Assembly: GCF_011170125.1 (NCBI RefSeq) | Contig: NZ_BLLN01000002.1 | Coordinates: 653,501-717,500, forward strand | Source: Streptomyces diastaticus subsp. diastaticus | Lineage (GTDB): Bacteria; Actinomycetota; Actinomycetes; Streptomycetales; Streptomycetaceae | Length of the DNA stretch: 64,000 nucleotides | Reading direction: 5' to 3' | Shown here: in pieces, positions 43,641 to 51,865 of the stretch | Numbering within the stretch: the first letter of the stretch is position 1 | Layout of the letters: every line of letters begins with the position of its first letter | The notes under the pieces: model-generated | What the model saw: only the letters and a program-made list of their open reading frames with translations | Databases searched by the model: none | What the model was told of the DNA's origin: nothing | Position numbers and translations under genes: made by a program

Positions 43641-45299
43641 CTAATGGGCAGGCCGGAGAGCTGCAAGATGGGATGTGCGGGTCCGGGCTCGTGGGGTGTC
43701 GGTCCACCATGCGTTGAGGCGGTGGAAGTTCATCGCGATCGCGGTGAGCTGGTGTTGCAGCCGGGCCTTGGGCAGGCCGTGATACCGGCATCGCCGCAGG
43801 CCGAAGGCTCGTACTACCTGGGAGATCGTGCCTTCGACACCGGCCCGGTGTGCGTACTGCTCCTTCCACTCCGGGGTGTCTTCCTGGGCCCGTGCCTGCT
43901 GGATCACCTCCTGCTCCGCCTGCGGGCGGAGGGTGATTCGGCGCCCCATGTCCGACTTGTTGTTGGAACGGGTGCACTGCTCTCGCGCTTTGCAGGGCCG
44001 GCAGGCAGCCGTCGGGAACCGCGCCCGGACCACTGCCGCCCCGTACTGGGAGCGGTCTTCCCGCCAGTTGCTGGTGGTGATGCCGTTGGGGCAGGTCACC
44101 CGCTGGCTGTCCCAGTCGATGGTGAAGTCGGCCTGCGAGAAGCCGCCGCTGTCCTTGGTCTGCCAGCTGGTCGACGCGAGGATCGGCCCCACCAGGCCGA
44201 CACCGTGGTCCCGACGGGCGGTGACCACTTCGCGGGCCGTCGCGTAGCCCGCGTCGACCAGGTGCCGGTCTGGCAGCAGGGCGCGCTCAGCGAGATGAGC
44301 GTGGATCGGGGCGACCAGCCGTACGTCCTGGACGGTGGAGTCGGTGGTGGCGACGTGCGTGATCAAGTTCGGGCGGTCCGGCTCGCAGGTCTCGGTGAGG
44401 TGGACCTTGTAGCCGTCCCAGAAGGTGCCGCGCTTCACGCTGCCTCGCGCGTCGGTGTCATAGGGCGTGACCAGCCGTTCCGCGCCCGGCGGGCGGTCCT
44501 TGAGGTCGCGGCGGCGGACCTGCCCGTCGTCGACGAAGTACTGCTGGATCCACATCTGCCGCAGCGTCTGGACCCGATCGAGCAGCCGTAGGGACGCAGG
44601 GGCATCCGGGGCGTTCAGGGCCGCCGGCAGACTCAGCCCGTCGGCCCCGATCTGGTCGATCAGCTCGGTCTGCTTCGCCTTCCCCTTGGGCAGGCGGGTG
44701 TCTTCGAACCGGATCGCGTACTGGTCGAACCAGTCGGACGGAGCCCAGCCGGCCAGCCACTCCGGCTCGCGGGCGGCCACGCTGTTCAACGCGGCCCGCA
44801 GGGTTTCACCGAGCCGTACCAGCCCGTTGATCTGCCGCGCGGCGGACAGCACGATCGTGGAGTCCGTGCGCGCACGGCCACCGGCCTTGAGCAGGCCGCG
44901 CTCCGCGGCGGCGCCGAGGACCCGGTCCAGGAGCTCGATCCCGGCGTCGCCCTCGATCAGCCGGTCCCTGAACTCGGTGAGCACCGAGTGGTCGAAGCCC
45001 GCATCGGCCAGCTCCAGCCCCAGCAGGTACTTCCAGTCCAGCCGCCCGCGCACCGCGTCGGCGGCCTGCCGGTCCGCCAACCCCTCGGCGAACTGCATGA
45101 CCGACACCAGCGCCAGCCGGCCCGGCGACCACGCTGGCTTCCCCCTGCTCGGATAGAGGCTGGCGAAGTCCTCGTCCGTGAACAGCTCGCCCAGCTCGTC
45201 CCGGATCCGCATGGCCAGGCTGCCCTTCGGGAACGCGGACCGCGCCACCCGGGCCGTCTCCTCGGGCACCCCGTCGATCTTCCTCGCGTGCAGCGACAC
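43641..45299 (-). CDS. IS1182 family transposase
   Basis: About 552 residues from GTG 45299 (GGGGAGG 6 nt upstream; TTG/GTG codons slightly upstream are alternatives). N-terminal DUF772-type domain (FTDEDFASLYPSRGKPAWSPGRLALVSVMQFAEGLADRQAADAVRGRLDWKYLLGLEL), a DDE catalytic core (RARTDSTIVLSA; HLVDAGYATAREVV) and a C-terminal cysteine-containing region CRPCKAREQC followed by HRAGVEGTISQVVRAFGLRRCRYHG, which includes the catalytic Glu. It appears intact and so the element may be active. An inverted repeat at 45320-45361 lies just upstream. Confidence 0.93.
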   Translation of the reverse strand: MSLHARKIDGVPEETARVARSAFPKGSLAMRIRDELGELFTDEDFASLYPSRGKPAWSPGRLALVSVMQFAEGLADRQAADAVRGRLDWKYLLGLELADAGFDHSVLTEFRDRLIEGDAGIELLDRVLGAAAERGLLKAGGRARTDSTIVLSAARQINGLVRLGETLRAALNSVAAREPEWLAGWAPSDWFDQYAIRFEDTRLPKGKAKQTELIDQIGADGLSLPAALNAPDAPASLRLLDRVQTLRQMWIQQYFVDDGQVRRRDLKDRPPGAERLVTPYDTDARGSVKRGTFWDGYKVHLTETCEPDRPNLITHVATTDSTVQDVRLVAPIHAHLAERALLPDRHLVDAGYATAREVVTARRDHGVGLVGPILASTSWQTKDSGGFSQADFTIDWDSQRVTCPNGITTSNWREDRSQYGAAVVRARFPTAACRPCKAREQCTRSNNKSDMGRRITLRPQAEQEVIQQARAQEDTPEWKEQYAHRAGVEGTISQVVRAFGLRRCRYHGLPKARLQHQLTAIAMNFHRLNAWWTDTPRARTRTSHLAALRPAH

Positions 45300-45319
45300 C
45301 GACACCCTCCCCAGACACA

Positions 45320-45361
45320 ACGTCGGCCTTCACGACCACAACGGGTCATGAAGGCCGACGT
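45320..45361. repeat. Subterminal inverted repeat upstream of the transposase
   Basis: ACGTCGGCCTTCA (45320-45332) is repeated inverted at 45349-45361 with a 16-nt loop. It may be a transposase-binding site or an RNA hairpin that limits read-through into the transposase gene. Confidence 0.7.
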
Positions 45362-45375
45362 CACGCTTGCCCCCT

Positions 45376-45391
45376 ATTCGCCAACGGTGTC
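45376..45391 (-). repeat. Right terminal inverted repeat of the IS
   Basis: ATTCGCCAACGGTGTC, the exact complement of the left end. Confidence 0.9.
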
Positions 45392-45398
45392 TTCGGTC
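45392..45398. repeat. 7-bp target-site duplication, right copy
   Basis: TTCGGTC directly outside the right terminal repeat. Confidence 0.85.
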
Positions 45399-45559
45399 TG
45401 CCGAGGGTCGGCGGGGCCCGGGCCCGGCCGCGTGGGCATCTACCGAGGTGGGCCCGGCCCGGGACGGCCGGGGCGGCGGGTGACCGATTTTGGGACTGGC
45501 CCCGAGGTGCGCTAATCTTCAGGGGTCAGCGCGCGGAGCGAGAGCCCGCAGAGCGCGGC

Positions 45560-45633
45560 GGGGCTATAGCTCAGTTGGTTAGAGCGCATCCCTGATAAGG
45601 ATGAGGCCACAGGTTCAAATCCTGTTAGCCCCA
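45560..45633 (+). tRNA. ileT: tRNA-Ile (GAT)
   Basis: Complete 74-nt cloverleaf: acceptor GGGGCTA/TAGCCCC, D arm GCTC...GAGC, anticodon stem CATCC-CTGATAA-GGATG with anticodon GAT, T arm ACAGG-TTCAAAT-CCTGT, discriminator A. CCA is not encoded. It is the tRNA normally found after the gyrA operon in actinobacteria; here the IS lies between. It would need the CCA enzyme encoded at 10018-11484. Confidence 0.97.
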
Positions 45634-45653
45634 CAACAGCAGTAACGACGAGG

Positions 45654-45687
45654 ATGGCGTCTCCCCAGGCGGGAGGCGCCATTTTTG
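45654..45687 (+). terminator. Rho-independent terminator of tRNA-Ile
   Basis: ATGGCGTCTCCC pairs with GGGAGGCGCCAT (one wobble) and is followed by a run of Ts, a complete intrinsic terminator, uncommon in this genome. Confidence 0.88.
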
Positions 45688-45897
45688 TGTCTGGCTGCGG
45701 ACCGCCTGGGCGGGAGCGCCCTGCGGGCGGCGCGCCAGGAGGAGAGGTGGCCAACCGTTGTCACACGCGTTCTCGGCCTCGTGGAGGCTGGTACTGCTCT
45801 GGCGCGGATCTTCACTGAATCGCTAGATTCGGCACGTACGTCAACCACGACGTCCGATGGGTTCCGCTGACCTGGCGGGGCCACTTGAAGGGAAGCC

Positions 45898-46608
45898 ATG
45901 TCCATCCGAAGAACCTTCGCCGCCGTGTCTCTGGCAGCGACCATGCTGGTCGCGGCAGCTCCTACGAGCAGTGCGGTGGAGGACCCGGCCACCGGAGCGG
46001 ACCAGCCGCCGGCGGCCGAGCGCATCCTCGCCACATACAACGGCAGCACGATCGACCTCGCGGACGGCTGGCAGGGTGCAACGACTTGCACTGAGGTCGC
46101 CGTCGGAGATGTCCGCTGCTACGACAGTGTCGAAGCGGAGTTGAAGGACTTGGCTGACGAAAGTCTCGGTCACGCAGCGGCTGCCAAGGGCCAGGGCATC
46201 GAGGTCCCCGACGCCATCGACACCCGCGGCTTCGAGGCTGAGCCGCTTCGTGTTCCGTCCGCAGACTCAATCGTGGGCACAGAGCGGCTGGGCAGCTCGG
46301 TGGGCACCCAGGCCATCAACGACTGCATCTTCGGATACGCCTGTGTCTACGACACCACCACTTGGGGCGGTCGGATGCTGAAATGGTCCGCTTCGGGTAC
46401 CAAGAACCTATCCACCTGGGATTTCCGTGACAAGGCAGGATCGGGTTGCAACAACAGGCAGCTCGGGGGCTTCCGCCTGGACGACTGGCGTACTGGGCTT
46501 CCGGACCCCTCGCTTTACGTCGGTCTCGACCGCTGCGTCAACTTCGCCAAAGTCAGCTACACCTACGGTGGCAACTGGAACAACAAGGCTGACGCCGTCA
46601 CGTTGTAA
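45898..46608 (+). CDS. Secreted peptidase-inhibitor family I36-like protein
   Basis: 236 residues from ATG 45898, with GAAGGGAAG upstream. A Sec signal peptide (SIRRTFAAVSLAATMLVAAAPTSSA) is clear. The C-terminal 100 residues contain CIFGYACVYDTTTWGGRMLKWSASG and SYTYGGNWNNKADAV, matching the gamma-crystallin-like fold of Streptomyces I36 metalloprotease inhibitors (SMPI). The middle 90 residues are an extra segment with two cysteines. Probably extracellular; inhibitor activity is inferred. It lies in the strain-variable patch after tRNA-Ile and has lower G+C than core genes. Confidence 0.8.
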   Translation: MSIRRTFAAVSLAATMLVAAAPTSSAVEDPATGADQPPAAERILATYNGSTIDLADGWQGATTCTEVAVGDVRCYDSVEAELKDLADESLGHAAAAKGQGIEVPDAIDTRGFEAEPLRVPSADSIVGTERLGSSVGTQAINDCIFGYACVYDTTTWGGRMLKWSASGTKNLSTWDFRDKAGSGCNNRQLGGFRLDDWRTGLPDPSLYVGLDRCVNFAKVSYTYGGNWNNKADAVTL

Positions 46609-46669
46609 GGGCGTCTTGCTACCATGCCCTTCCCTCAGAGGCGGGAGTCACGGCCACATGGAGGTTCGC

Positions 46670-47074
46670 GTGCGTACCAAAGCGATCATCGGGTTCGTGG
46701 CAGTTGCGGCTTTGGTCACGGGCTGTTCGTTGGAGTCAGAGCCGCCAGCTGACCACACCATTACCCACACCGCCCTACCTTCTGACGACGACCAGCAGAG
46801 GTCGAAGAAGTCGGCTGAGGCGTTCCTGGCCGCAAGCGCTGATGACGGCACGATCGCCTCTCTCCAGGATGCGGTCACCGGGGTGTTCGGTGAGTGGGAG
46901 AAGGGGTCCGACCGAGCGTTCATCGCCACCACGCTCTACGGCTCCAGGGCAACGCCTGAGAATGGCAAGCTCATCGCCAACGCGTTCGGTGTCTGGCAGA
47001 ACTCGGAGTCCGGCGAGGGCCGGGTCTTCGTTTATGGCAAGGACGAGAAGTTGCTGTACCAGGGGAAGTTCTGA
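46670..47074 (+). CDS. Small lipoprotein
   Basis: 134 residues from GTG 46670 (GGAGG 5 nt upstream; ATG 46658 is possible). The N-terminus RTKAIIGFVAVAALVTGCS has a lipobox with the cysteine at about position 19. The mature part is polar and repeats no known motif; the end GRVFVYGKDEKLLYQGKF is beta-like. I do not recognise the family. It follows the I36-like gene by 61 bp and may be co-transcribed, ending at the terminator at 47103. Confidence 0.72.
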   Translation: MRTKAIIGFVAVAALVTGCSLESEPPADHTITHTALPSDDDQQRSKKSAEAFLAASADDGTIASLQDAVTGVFGEWEKGSDRAFIATTLYGSRATPENGKLIANAFGVWQNSESGEGRVFVYGKDEKLLYQGKF

Positions 47075-47102
47075 TCCTTTCGTAGTGGTATGGCTTGCTG
47101 AT

Positions 47103-47142
47103 CCCCGAAGGCCCGCACCGGCTTCGGTGCGGGCCTTCGGGG
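47103..47142 (+). terminator. Terminator after the lipoprotein gene
   Basis: Perfect 17-bp stem (47103-47119 with 47126-47142), 6-nt loop GGCTTC. Confidence 0.9.
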
Positions 47143-47309
47143 TGTGCGCGCTGTCCTTGTCAGGCGCCCCGTGGTGACCGCCGGAGAACTGTGCCGTCGC
47201 GTTCCTGAGGACGACCAGCCGCACAGCGCCGGGAACGCGCCCCCGGGCCGTGTAGCGAAAAGGCCCGGAGGCGGGTGCCTTCGGGCCTGGGGCTGCGGGT
47301 GCGGGGCCG

Positions 47310-47723
47310 TCACGGCGGGTTCTCGTGGTCGGAGCCGCGGGCCGGGGTGGCGCGGGACTCGGTGGCGCGGTCGACGACGTCCGTGGGCTCGCGGTCCGCG
47401 TCGGCCGGAGTGGTCACGGCGTCGGCGACGGTGGAGCGGCAGGTGGGCGAGGAGCCGTGGGCCTCGGCGGTGATGCGCTGCTTCATGGTGGGCGGCATCG
47501 AACGGTCGAGGCCGAGTGTCCACAGGGGCGCGGTCGCCGCTTCGACGGGTGCGGCGCAGGGGACGGCGGGCGTCTGCTGAGGGGCGCTCTGCGGGCGGGG
47601 CTGGGGCTGCGGCTGGGCCTGCGGCGCCGTGGCCGAGGCGGGGGCGCTGAAGCCGAGCGCGGCGAAGAGGGAGAGGAAGGCACCGACGAGAACGGTCCAC
47701 AGGTGGGCGGCCTTGGAAGCCAT
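47310..47723 (-). CDS. DUF6344-like small exported protein
   Basis: 137 residues from ATG 47723. The N-terminal hydrophobic stretch (ASKAAHLWTVLVGAFLSLFAALGFSAPASA) is a signal peptide or anchor. A Pro/Gln-rich spacer follows, then WTLGLDRSMPPTMKQRITAEAHGSSPTCR, which I recall as the signature of the Streptomyces DUF6344 family. The last 40 residues are low-complexity. Function unknown. No good ribosome binding site was found, so the start is moderately sure. Confidence 0.68.
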   Translation of the reverse strand: MASKAAHLWTVLVGAFLSLFAALGFSAPASATAPQAQPQPQPRPQSAPQQTPAVPCAAPVEAATAPLWTLGLDRSMPPTMKQRITAEAHGSSPTCRSTVADAVTTPADADREPTDVVDRATESRATPARGSDHENPP

Positions 47724-48049
47724 CAGGATCACCACTTTCAGGTGGGGCGATTTGCGTACTTCCTCATCATGTGGATCGGCGGCCCGTGGCGTGGGATCGA
47801 CGCTCGCGGCGCGGCGATATTCCGATGAACACCACCCGGACGGGGGCATCGAGGCAAAAGCGGTCCAGATCACACCGGAAGAGATCGCCGGAGGTCATCG
47901 GTGGTCGTCCGCGCCTCCCCGGACTCCCGGGCGGCGCCAAGGGAGTTGAGGCGGCCGGGGCGAGGGGAACAGGTCACCGATCGATATCGGTCGGTGTGTA
48001 TAGTCGGCCGTCAGAGGTCTCCTACGTCAACGAAAGACGAGGTCGCGCG
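47724..48049. other. Intergenic region between DUF6344-like gene and DLW-39
   Basis: 326 bp holding the divergent promoters of the two genes. I see no repeat or structure of note; short open frames here lack coding bias. Confidence 0.5.
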
Positions 48050-48178
48050 GTGAAGAAGCTTCTCCTGGTCGCACTGGCCGCCATCGGCGGGCTCCTCGTG
48101 TACCGCCAGATCCAGGCGGATCGCGCCGAGCAGGATCTGTGGACGGAGGCGACCGACTCCGTTCCCACGGGTTCGTGA
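48050..48178 (+). CDS. DLW-39 family protein
   Basis: 42 residues from GTG 48050 (ACGAGG upstream). KKLLLVALAAIGGLLVYRQIQADRAEQDLWTEATD has one hydrophobic helix and the DLW motif that gives the family its name. These tiny proteins occur near gyrA and the ileT/alaT tRNAs in actinobacteria. Probably a single-pass inner-membrane protein; function unknown. A hairpin terminator follows. Confidence 0.88.
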   Translation: MKKLLLVALAAIGGLLVYRQIQADRAEQDLWTEATDSVPTGS

Positions 48179-48198
48179 GAATCGACGGTCCTGCACTG

Positions 48199-48223
48199 AC
48201 CCCGGTCGCTTCGCGGCCGGGGT
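48199..48223 (+). terminator. Terminator after DLW-39
   Basis: ACCCCGGTCGC pairs with GCGGCCGGGGT (one wobble) around TTC, 20 bp after the stop. Confidence 0.75.
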
Positions 48224-48477
48224 TCTGTGTGTCCGCGGGCGGATGCGACCCCGCTCGGGATGCGGGCGGCGTGAACCTGGCGTAAGCGGCCCCCGGCTCG
48301 GCGGCGGGACCGGGCGGTGTGTCCCGGGATGGGCCGGACGGGGCGGGGGTGGAGGGCGTTGTTGCGGTTCCGTGACGGCCGGGGTCTTGAGTTCACCCTC
48401 GCAAATCAATAGCTTGCGGGAGCAAAGAGACCGGTGGGCGCCGGCCCGGCCACGGCCGGCGCGGGACAGGGGGAACG

Positions 48478-50436
48478 GTGAAGGCTCGGCTCGGCCGCCG
48501 GACGGCGGCGGTACTCCTCTCGGGGGTGCTCTGTGCCCTGGCCGCGGGCCCGCCCACGGCCGCCGCCCCGCCCCGTGCCCCTGAGGCCCCCGAGCGGGGG
48601 GACGGGGCCGGCGGTCTCGTCATGGTCCTCGACTCCTCCGGCTCCATGGCCGACGAGGCGGGTGACGGCCGTACCCGCATGGAAGCGGCGCGGGACGCGG
48701 TCGGCACCGTGGTCGACAGCCTCCCCGACGGTTACCCGACCGGACTGCGGGTCTACGGGGCCGACCGCGCCAGCGGCTGTTCCGACACCCGGCTCGCCCG
48801 GCCCGTGGAGCCGTTGGACCGGGACGCGGTGAAGAAGGCGGTCGCCGGGGTCGAGCCCAAGGGCGACACCCCGATCGGGCTCTCCCTCCAGAAGGCCGTC
48901 GCCGACCTGCCCGAGCCGGAACCCGGCGCGGTCGGCCGCCGTACCGTCCTGCTCATCTCCGACGGCGAGGACAACTGCGGTTCCCCGCCGCCCTGCGAGG
49001 CCGCCGAGAAGCTCGCCGAGTCCGGAGCCGGCCTCAGGATCGACGCCATCGGCTTCCAGGTGGAGGGGAAGGCCCGCGAGCAGCTCACCTGCGTCGCGGA
49101 GGCCGGGCACGGCGCCTACTACGACGCCCCGGACGCCGCCGCCCTCGCCCGCCAGCTCCAGCGCGCCGCCGAACTCTCCGCCGGTGGCTACCAGTTCCGG
49201 GGGGACCCGATCGAGGGCGCCGCGTCGGCCGAGCGGGCACCCGCCCTCGCGCCCGGCCAGCACCTCGACACCATCGGCCCCGGCGAGACCCGCTGGTACG
49301 CGGCCGAGCTGGACGCCACCAGCACCGCCGACTTCGGCGTGACGGCCGTACCGCAGCCGGGCGTTCCGGTCGGCTACTCCGACGGGCTGGAGCTGCGGGT
49401 GCACACCTCGGGCGAGTCCCCGATGGTCTGCGACAACGCCCGGGCCACCTTCCACCAGGACGAGGGCGCCCTGCCGCTCAGCGGCGCGGTCAGCCGCGTC
49501 CCGACCGCGAAGGCCAACGCCACCTGCGACAAGGCCGGTACGTACCACCTGGAGGTCGAACGGGTCTCCGCCGAGGACGCCGACCAGGCGCGCTGGCCGC
49601 TGGAGTTGCGGACGGCGGTCGAGAAGCCGCTCGCCTCGGGGACCGTGACGGCACAGTCGGCCACCGGCTTCGGGGAACTGTCCAAGGACCGGGCGCCGCG
49701 CGTCGAGGGCCCGGCGAAGGCCGTCACCGGCGGCACCGGCTTCAACGACGCGGTCCGGATCGGCGAGGGCGTCTGGAAGGACGGCCTGCTGCCCGCGCAG
49801 ACCCGCTGGTACAAGGTGAAGGTCGGCTGGGGCCAGCAGTTGCGCTACACCGTCGATTTCGGCAACGAGCCGACCATCGACCACGACGACCTGGTCATCC
49901 GCCGGTCCTTCGTCTCCACCTCGCTGCACGCCCCGTCGCGGGCACCGATCAGTACGGGGACGGAGTTCAGCGCCTACAAGGGGTACTTCGGCAAGCCGTC
50001 CGTCCTCGACCACGGCACCGTGCCCGTGACCTGGACCAACCGCTGGGAGCCCGCCGCCCACGTGAAGCCGGTCCGTGCGGCCGGCGACTACTACCTCGCC
50101 GTCTCCCTCGGTCCGAACACCGCGACCTTCGCGGAGAACCCGGCCATCGGAGTCGTCCTCCGCGTCGAGGTGGCCGGGACGGAACTGGCCGGCCCCCAGA
50201 AGGACGCCCCGCCGGCGCGGGACACCGCCGAAGAGGCCCCCGCCGCCGGTGCCGGGGCGCAGAAGGGACCCGCGAGGGACACGGCCGCCGCCGAGGAGGC
50301 AGGATGGCGGACGCCGTGGGTGCTCGCCGCGGTGGGCGGTGCGTCGGCACTGCTCGTGGTGGCGGTCGCGGTCCTGGTCGTCCGGCGCCGTGCCGGACGG
50401 GGCGCGGGCGGTCCGACGAGGGGTGGCACAGCGTGA
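48478..50436 (+). CDS. Secreted, membrane-anchored von Willebrand A domain protein
   Basis: 652 residues from GTG 48478 (AGGGGGA upstream). Sec signal peptide (1 to about 30), then a vWA domain with MIDAS sequence DSSGS (about 52-56) and the metal-site Thr in KGDTPIGLSL, plus LISDGEDNCGSPPPC. Several beta-rich domains follow, including GGTGFNDAVRIGEG, then a Pro/Ala-rich stretch and a C-terminal helix (WVLAAVGGASALLVVAVAVLVV) with a short basic tail. The stop overlaps the start of the next gene, whose product shares the GGTGFNDAV module. Likely an extracellular metal-dependent adhesion or complex-assembly protein; function unknown. Confidence 0.88.
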   Translation: MKARLGRRTAAVLLSGVLCALAAGPPTAAAPPRAPEAPERGDGAGGLVMVLDSSGSMADEAGDGRTRMEAARDAVGTVVDSLPDGYPTGLRVYGADRASGCSDTRLARPVEPLDRDAVKKAVAGVEPKGDTPIGLSLQKAVADLPEPEPGAVGRRTVLLISDGEDNCGSPPPCEAAEKLAESGAGLRIDAIGFQVEGKAREQLTCVAEAGHGAYYDAPDAAALARQLQRAAELSAGGYQFRGDPIEGAASAERAPALAPGQHLDTIGPGETRWYAAELDATSTADFGVTAVPQPGVPVGYSDGLELRVHTSGESPMVCDNARATFHQDEGALPLSGAVSRVPTAKANATCDKAGTYHLEVERVSAEDADQARWPLELRTAVEKPLASGTVTAQSATGFGELSKDRAPRVEGPAKAVTGGTGFNDAVRIGEGVWKDGLLPAQTRWYKVKVGWGQQLRYTVDFGNEPTIDHDDLVIRRSFVSTSLHAPSRAPISTGTEFSAYKGYFGKPSVLDHGTVPVTWTNRWEPAAHVKPVRAAGDYYLAVSLGPNTATFAENPAIGVVLRVEVAGTELAGPQKDAPPARDTAEEAPAAGAGAQKGPARDTAAAEEAGWRTPWVLAAVGGASALLVVAVAVLVVRRRAGRGAGGPTRGGTA

Positions 50437-51767
50437 GAGGGCACGGGGGACTCGGCGCGTCGGTCCTGGCACTGGCGGCGCTGCTGCTGGGCGCGGCCCC
50501 GGCACAGGCGGAGGGCGGCACGGCCCCGTACGTCTTCGCCGAGGACGCCGAGCGGGTGGCCGGGGAGGCGAGCAGCACCGACGCGCACACCCTGGCCGCC
50601 GGGCGCGGCCACCGCTCGGAGATCGGGCCGAACGAGACGCTGTACTACGCCGTCGACCTGGACGCCTCCTCGTACGCGTACGCCTCGGCGGTCGCCGTGC
50701 CGAAGCCCGGGGCCAAGGTGGACGCGCGGGACAGCCTCACCGTGACGCTCCGGGACCGCCGCGACAACCAGTGCGGAACGGGGGACCGGCGGTTCGGCTC
50801 GGCCGCCTACCCACGTCCGCTGGCCGCGCAGGCGGTGCGGGCGGTGAAGGCGGACGGCGGCGTCTGCCAGGAGGCCGGCCCCTACTTCGTGGTCGTGGAG
50901 CGCGAGACGGAGGGCACTTCGGCGCAGGAGCCCTGGCAGCTCGAACTGCGACTGATCGAGGAGCCGGCGGTCGAGGGCAAGGGCGCTCCGACCGTAGCGC
51001 CCTCCCCGAGCCCCACCGGCACCCCGGCCGGCGTGCCGGGCGGCGAACCTGTGGAGCGGCCGGGCGGCACCGGCTTCAACGACGCCGTGGCCCTCGCCGA
51101 GGGCAGCTTCAAGACCCGCCTGGCGCCGGGCGAATCGGTCTTCTACCGGGTGCCCGTCGACTGGGGGCAGCGCCTCTATGTCGAGCCCGAGTTGGGCAGC
51201 GCCACCTCCGAGCGGTCGATGGCCTACGTCTCGGACGCCCTGGAGGCCGCCCTGTACAACCCCGCCTACGGCCCCGTCGAGGACCGCTCCGTGCTCTTCG
51301 GCGGCAGCCCCAAGACCGTGCCGTCCGAGCCGCTCCAGCCGGTCGCCCACGAGAACCGCCACGCGTCTGCCTCGGCGGTCAAGGCCACGCGCTTCGCAGG
51401 CTGGTACTACGTGCAGCTCACCCTCTCCCCGGAGATGGCCGAGGTCTTCCAGGGCGACGACTTCGGGGTCACCCTGCGGGTCGGCGTGCAGGGGGAGCCC
51501 GCCGACGGACCCCGGTACGCCGGCGACGCCGGGCCCTTCCAGGTCGGTGACGCGGAACGGGACGCGGCCGAGGCGGGCCACAGCGAGGCCGAGGTGGCAC
51601 GCGGCGAGACGATGGCCGTGGTCGCCGCCTCCGGGATCGGCGCCGGGACGGTGCTTCTGGCGGGGCTGGGCGTCTGGTTCCTGGTCGCGCGGCGCGGCGC
51701 CGCCGCCCGGGCACCGGGGCCGAACGGCGCGCCTGCGAATCCGCCGTCGCCAGGACAGGGCTGGTGA
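50433..51767 (+). CDS. Partner of the vWA protein, secreted and membrane anchored
   Basis: 444 residues; GTG overlaps the upstream stop (GTGA). Signal peptide GLGASVLALAALLLGAAPAQA, an extracytoplasmic region, then GGTGFNDAVALAEGSFKTRLAPGESVFYRVPVDWGQRLYVEPEL, clearly homologous to the C-terminal half of the vWA protein (GGTGFNDAVRIGEGVWKDGLLPAQTRWYKVKVGWGQQLRYTVDF). A C-terminal helix (VAASGIGAGTVLLAGLGVWFLVA) anchors it. It lacks the vWA domain. The pair probably arose by duplication and forms one surface complex. Function unknown. Confidence 0.85.
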   Translation: MRGHGGLGASVLALAALLLGAAPAQAEGGTAPYVFAEDAERVAGEASSTDAHTLAAGRGHRSEIGPNETLYYAVDLDASSYAYASAVAVPKPGAKVDARDSLTVTLRDRRDNQCGTGDRRFGSAAYPRPLAAQAVRAVKADGGVCQEAGPYFVVVERETEGTSAQEPWQLELRLIEEPAVEGKGAPTVAPSPSPTGTPAGVPGGEPVERPGGTGFNDAVALAEGSFKTRLAPGESVFYRVPVDWGQRLYVEPELGSATSERSMAYVSDALEAALYNPAYGPVEDRSVLFGGSPKTVPSEPLQPVAHENRHASASAVKATRFAGWYYVQLTLSPEMAEVFQGDDFGVTLRVGVQGEPADGPRYAGDAGPFQVGDAERDAAEAGHSEAEVARGETMAVVAASGIGAGTVLLAGLGVWFLVARRGAAARAPGPNGAPANPPSPGQGW

Positions 51768-51865
51768 TCCGGCGGACCGTGTCCGGATGACGTGGTACCG
51801 CGGGGGCCGGGGACGTACCGTCACCGGCCCCGCCGCGTCCGCGGGGTGCGGGGCCGGGCCCCGGG

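Larger units (their letters stand above)
43040..45391. mobile_element. IS1182-type insertion sequence with a passenger gene
   Basis: Perfect 16-bp terminal inverted repeats GACACCGTTGGCGAAT (43040-43055 and, inverted, 45376-45391) bound a 2,352-bp unit flanked by the 7-bp direct repeat TTCGGTC. Inside are a leftward transposase gene and, convergent to it, a 157-codon unknown gene. Typical IS1182 elements carry only the transposase, so the extra gene is either cargo or evidence of a composite history. The insertion separates the gyrA operon from tRNA-Ile, which are close neighbours in relatives. Confidence 0.85.

Noticed and set aside
43604..45391. IS boundaries immediately around the transposase, excluding the unknown gene
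   Set aside because: I found no convincing inverted repeat just after the transposase stop, while the outer 16-bp ends with target duplication are perfect.
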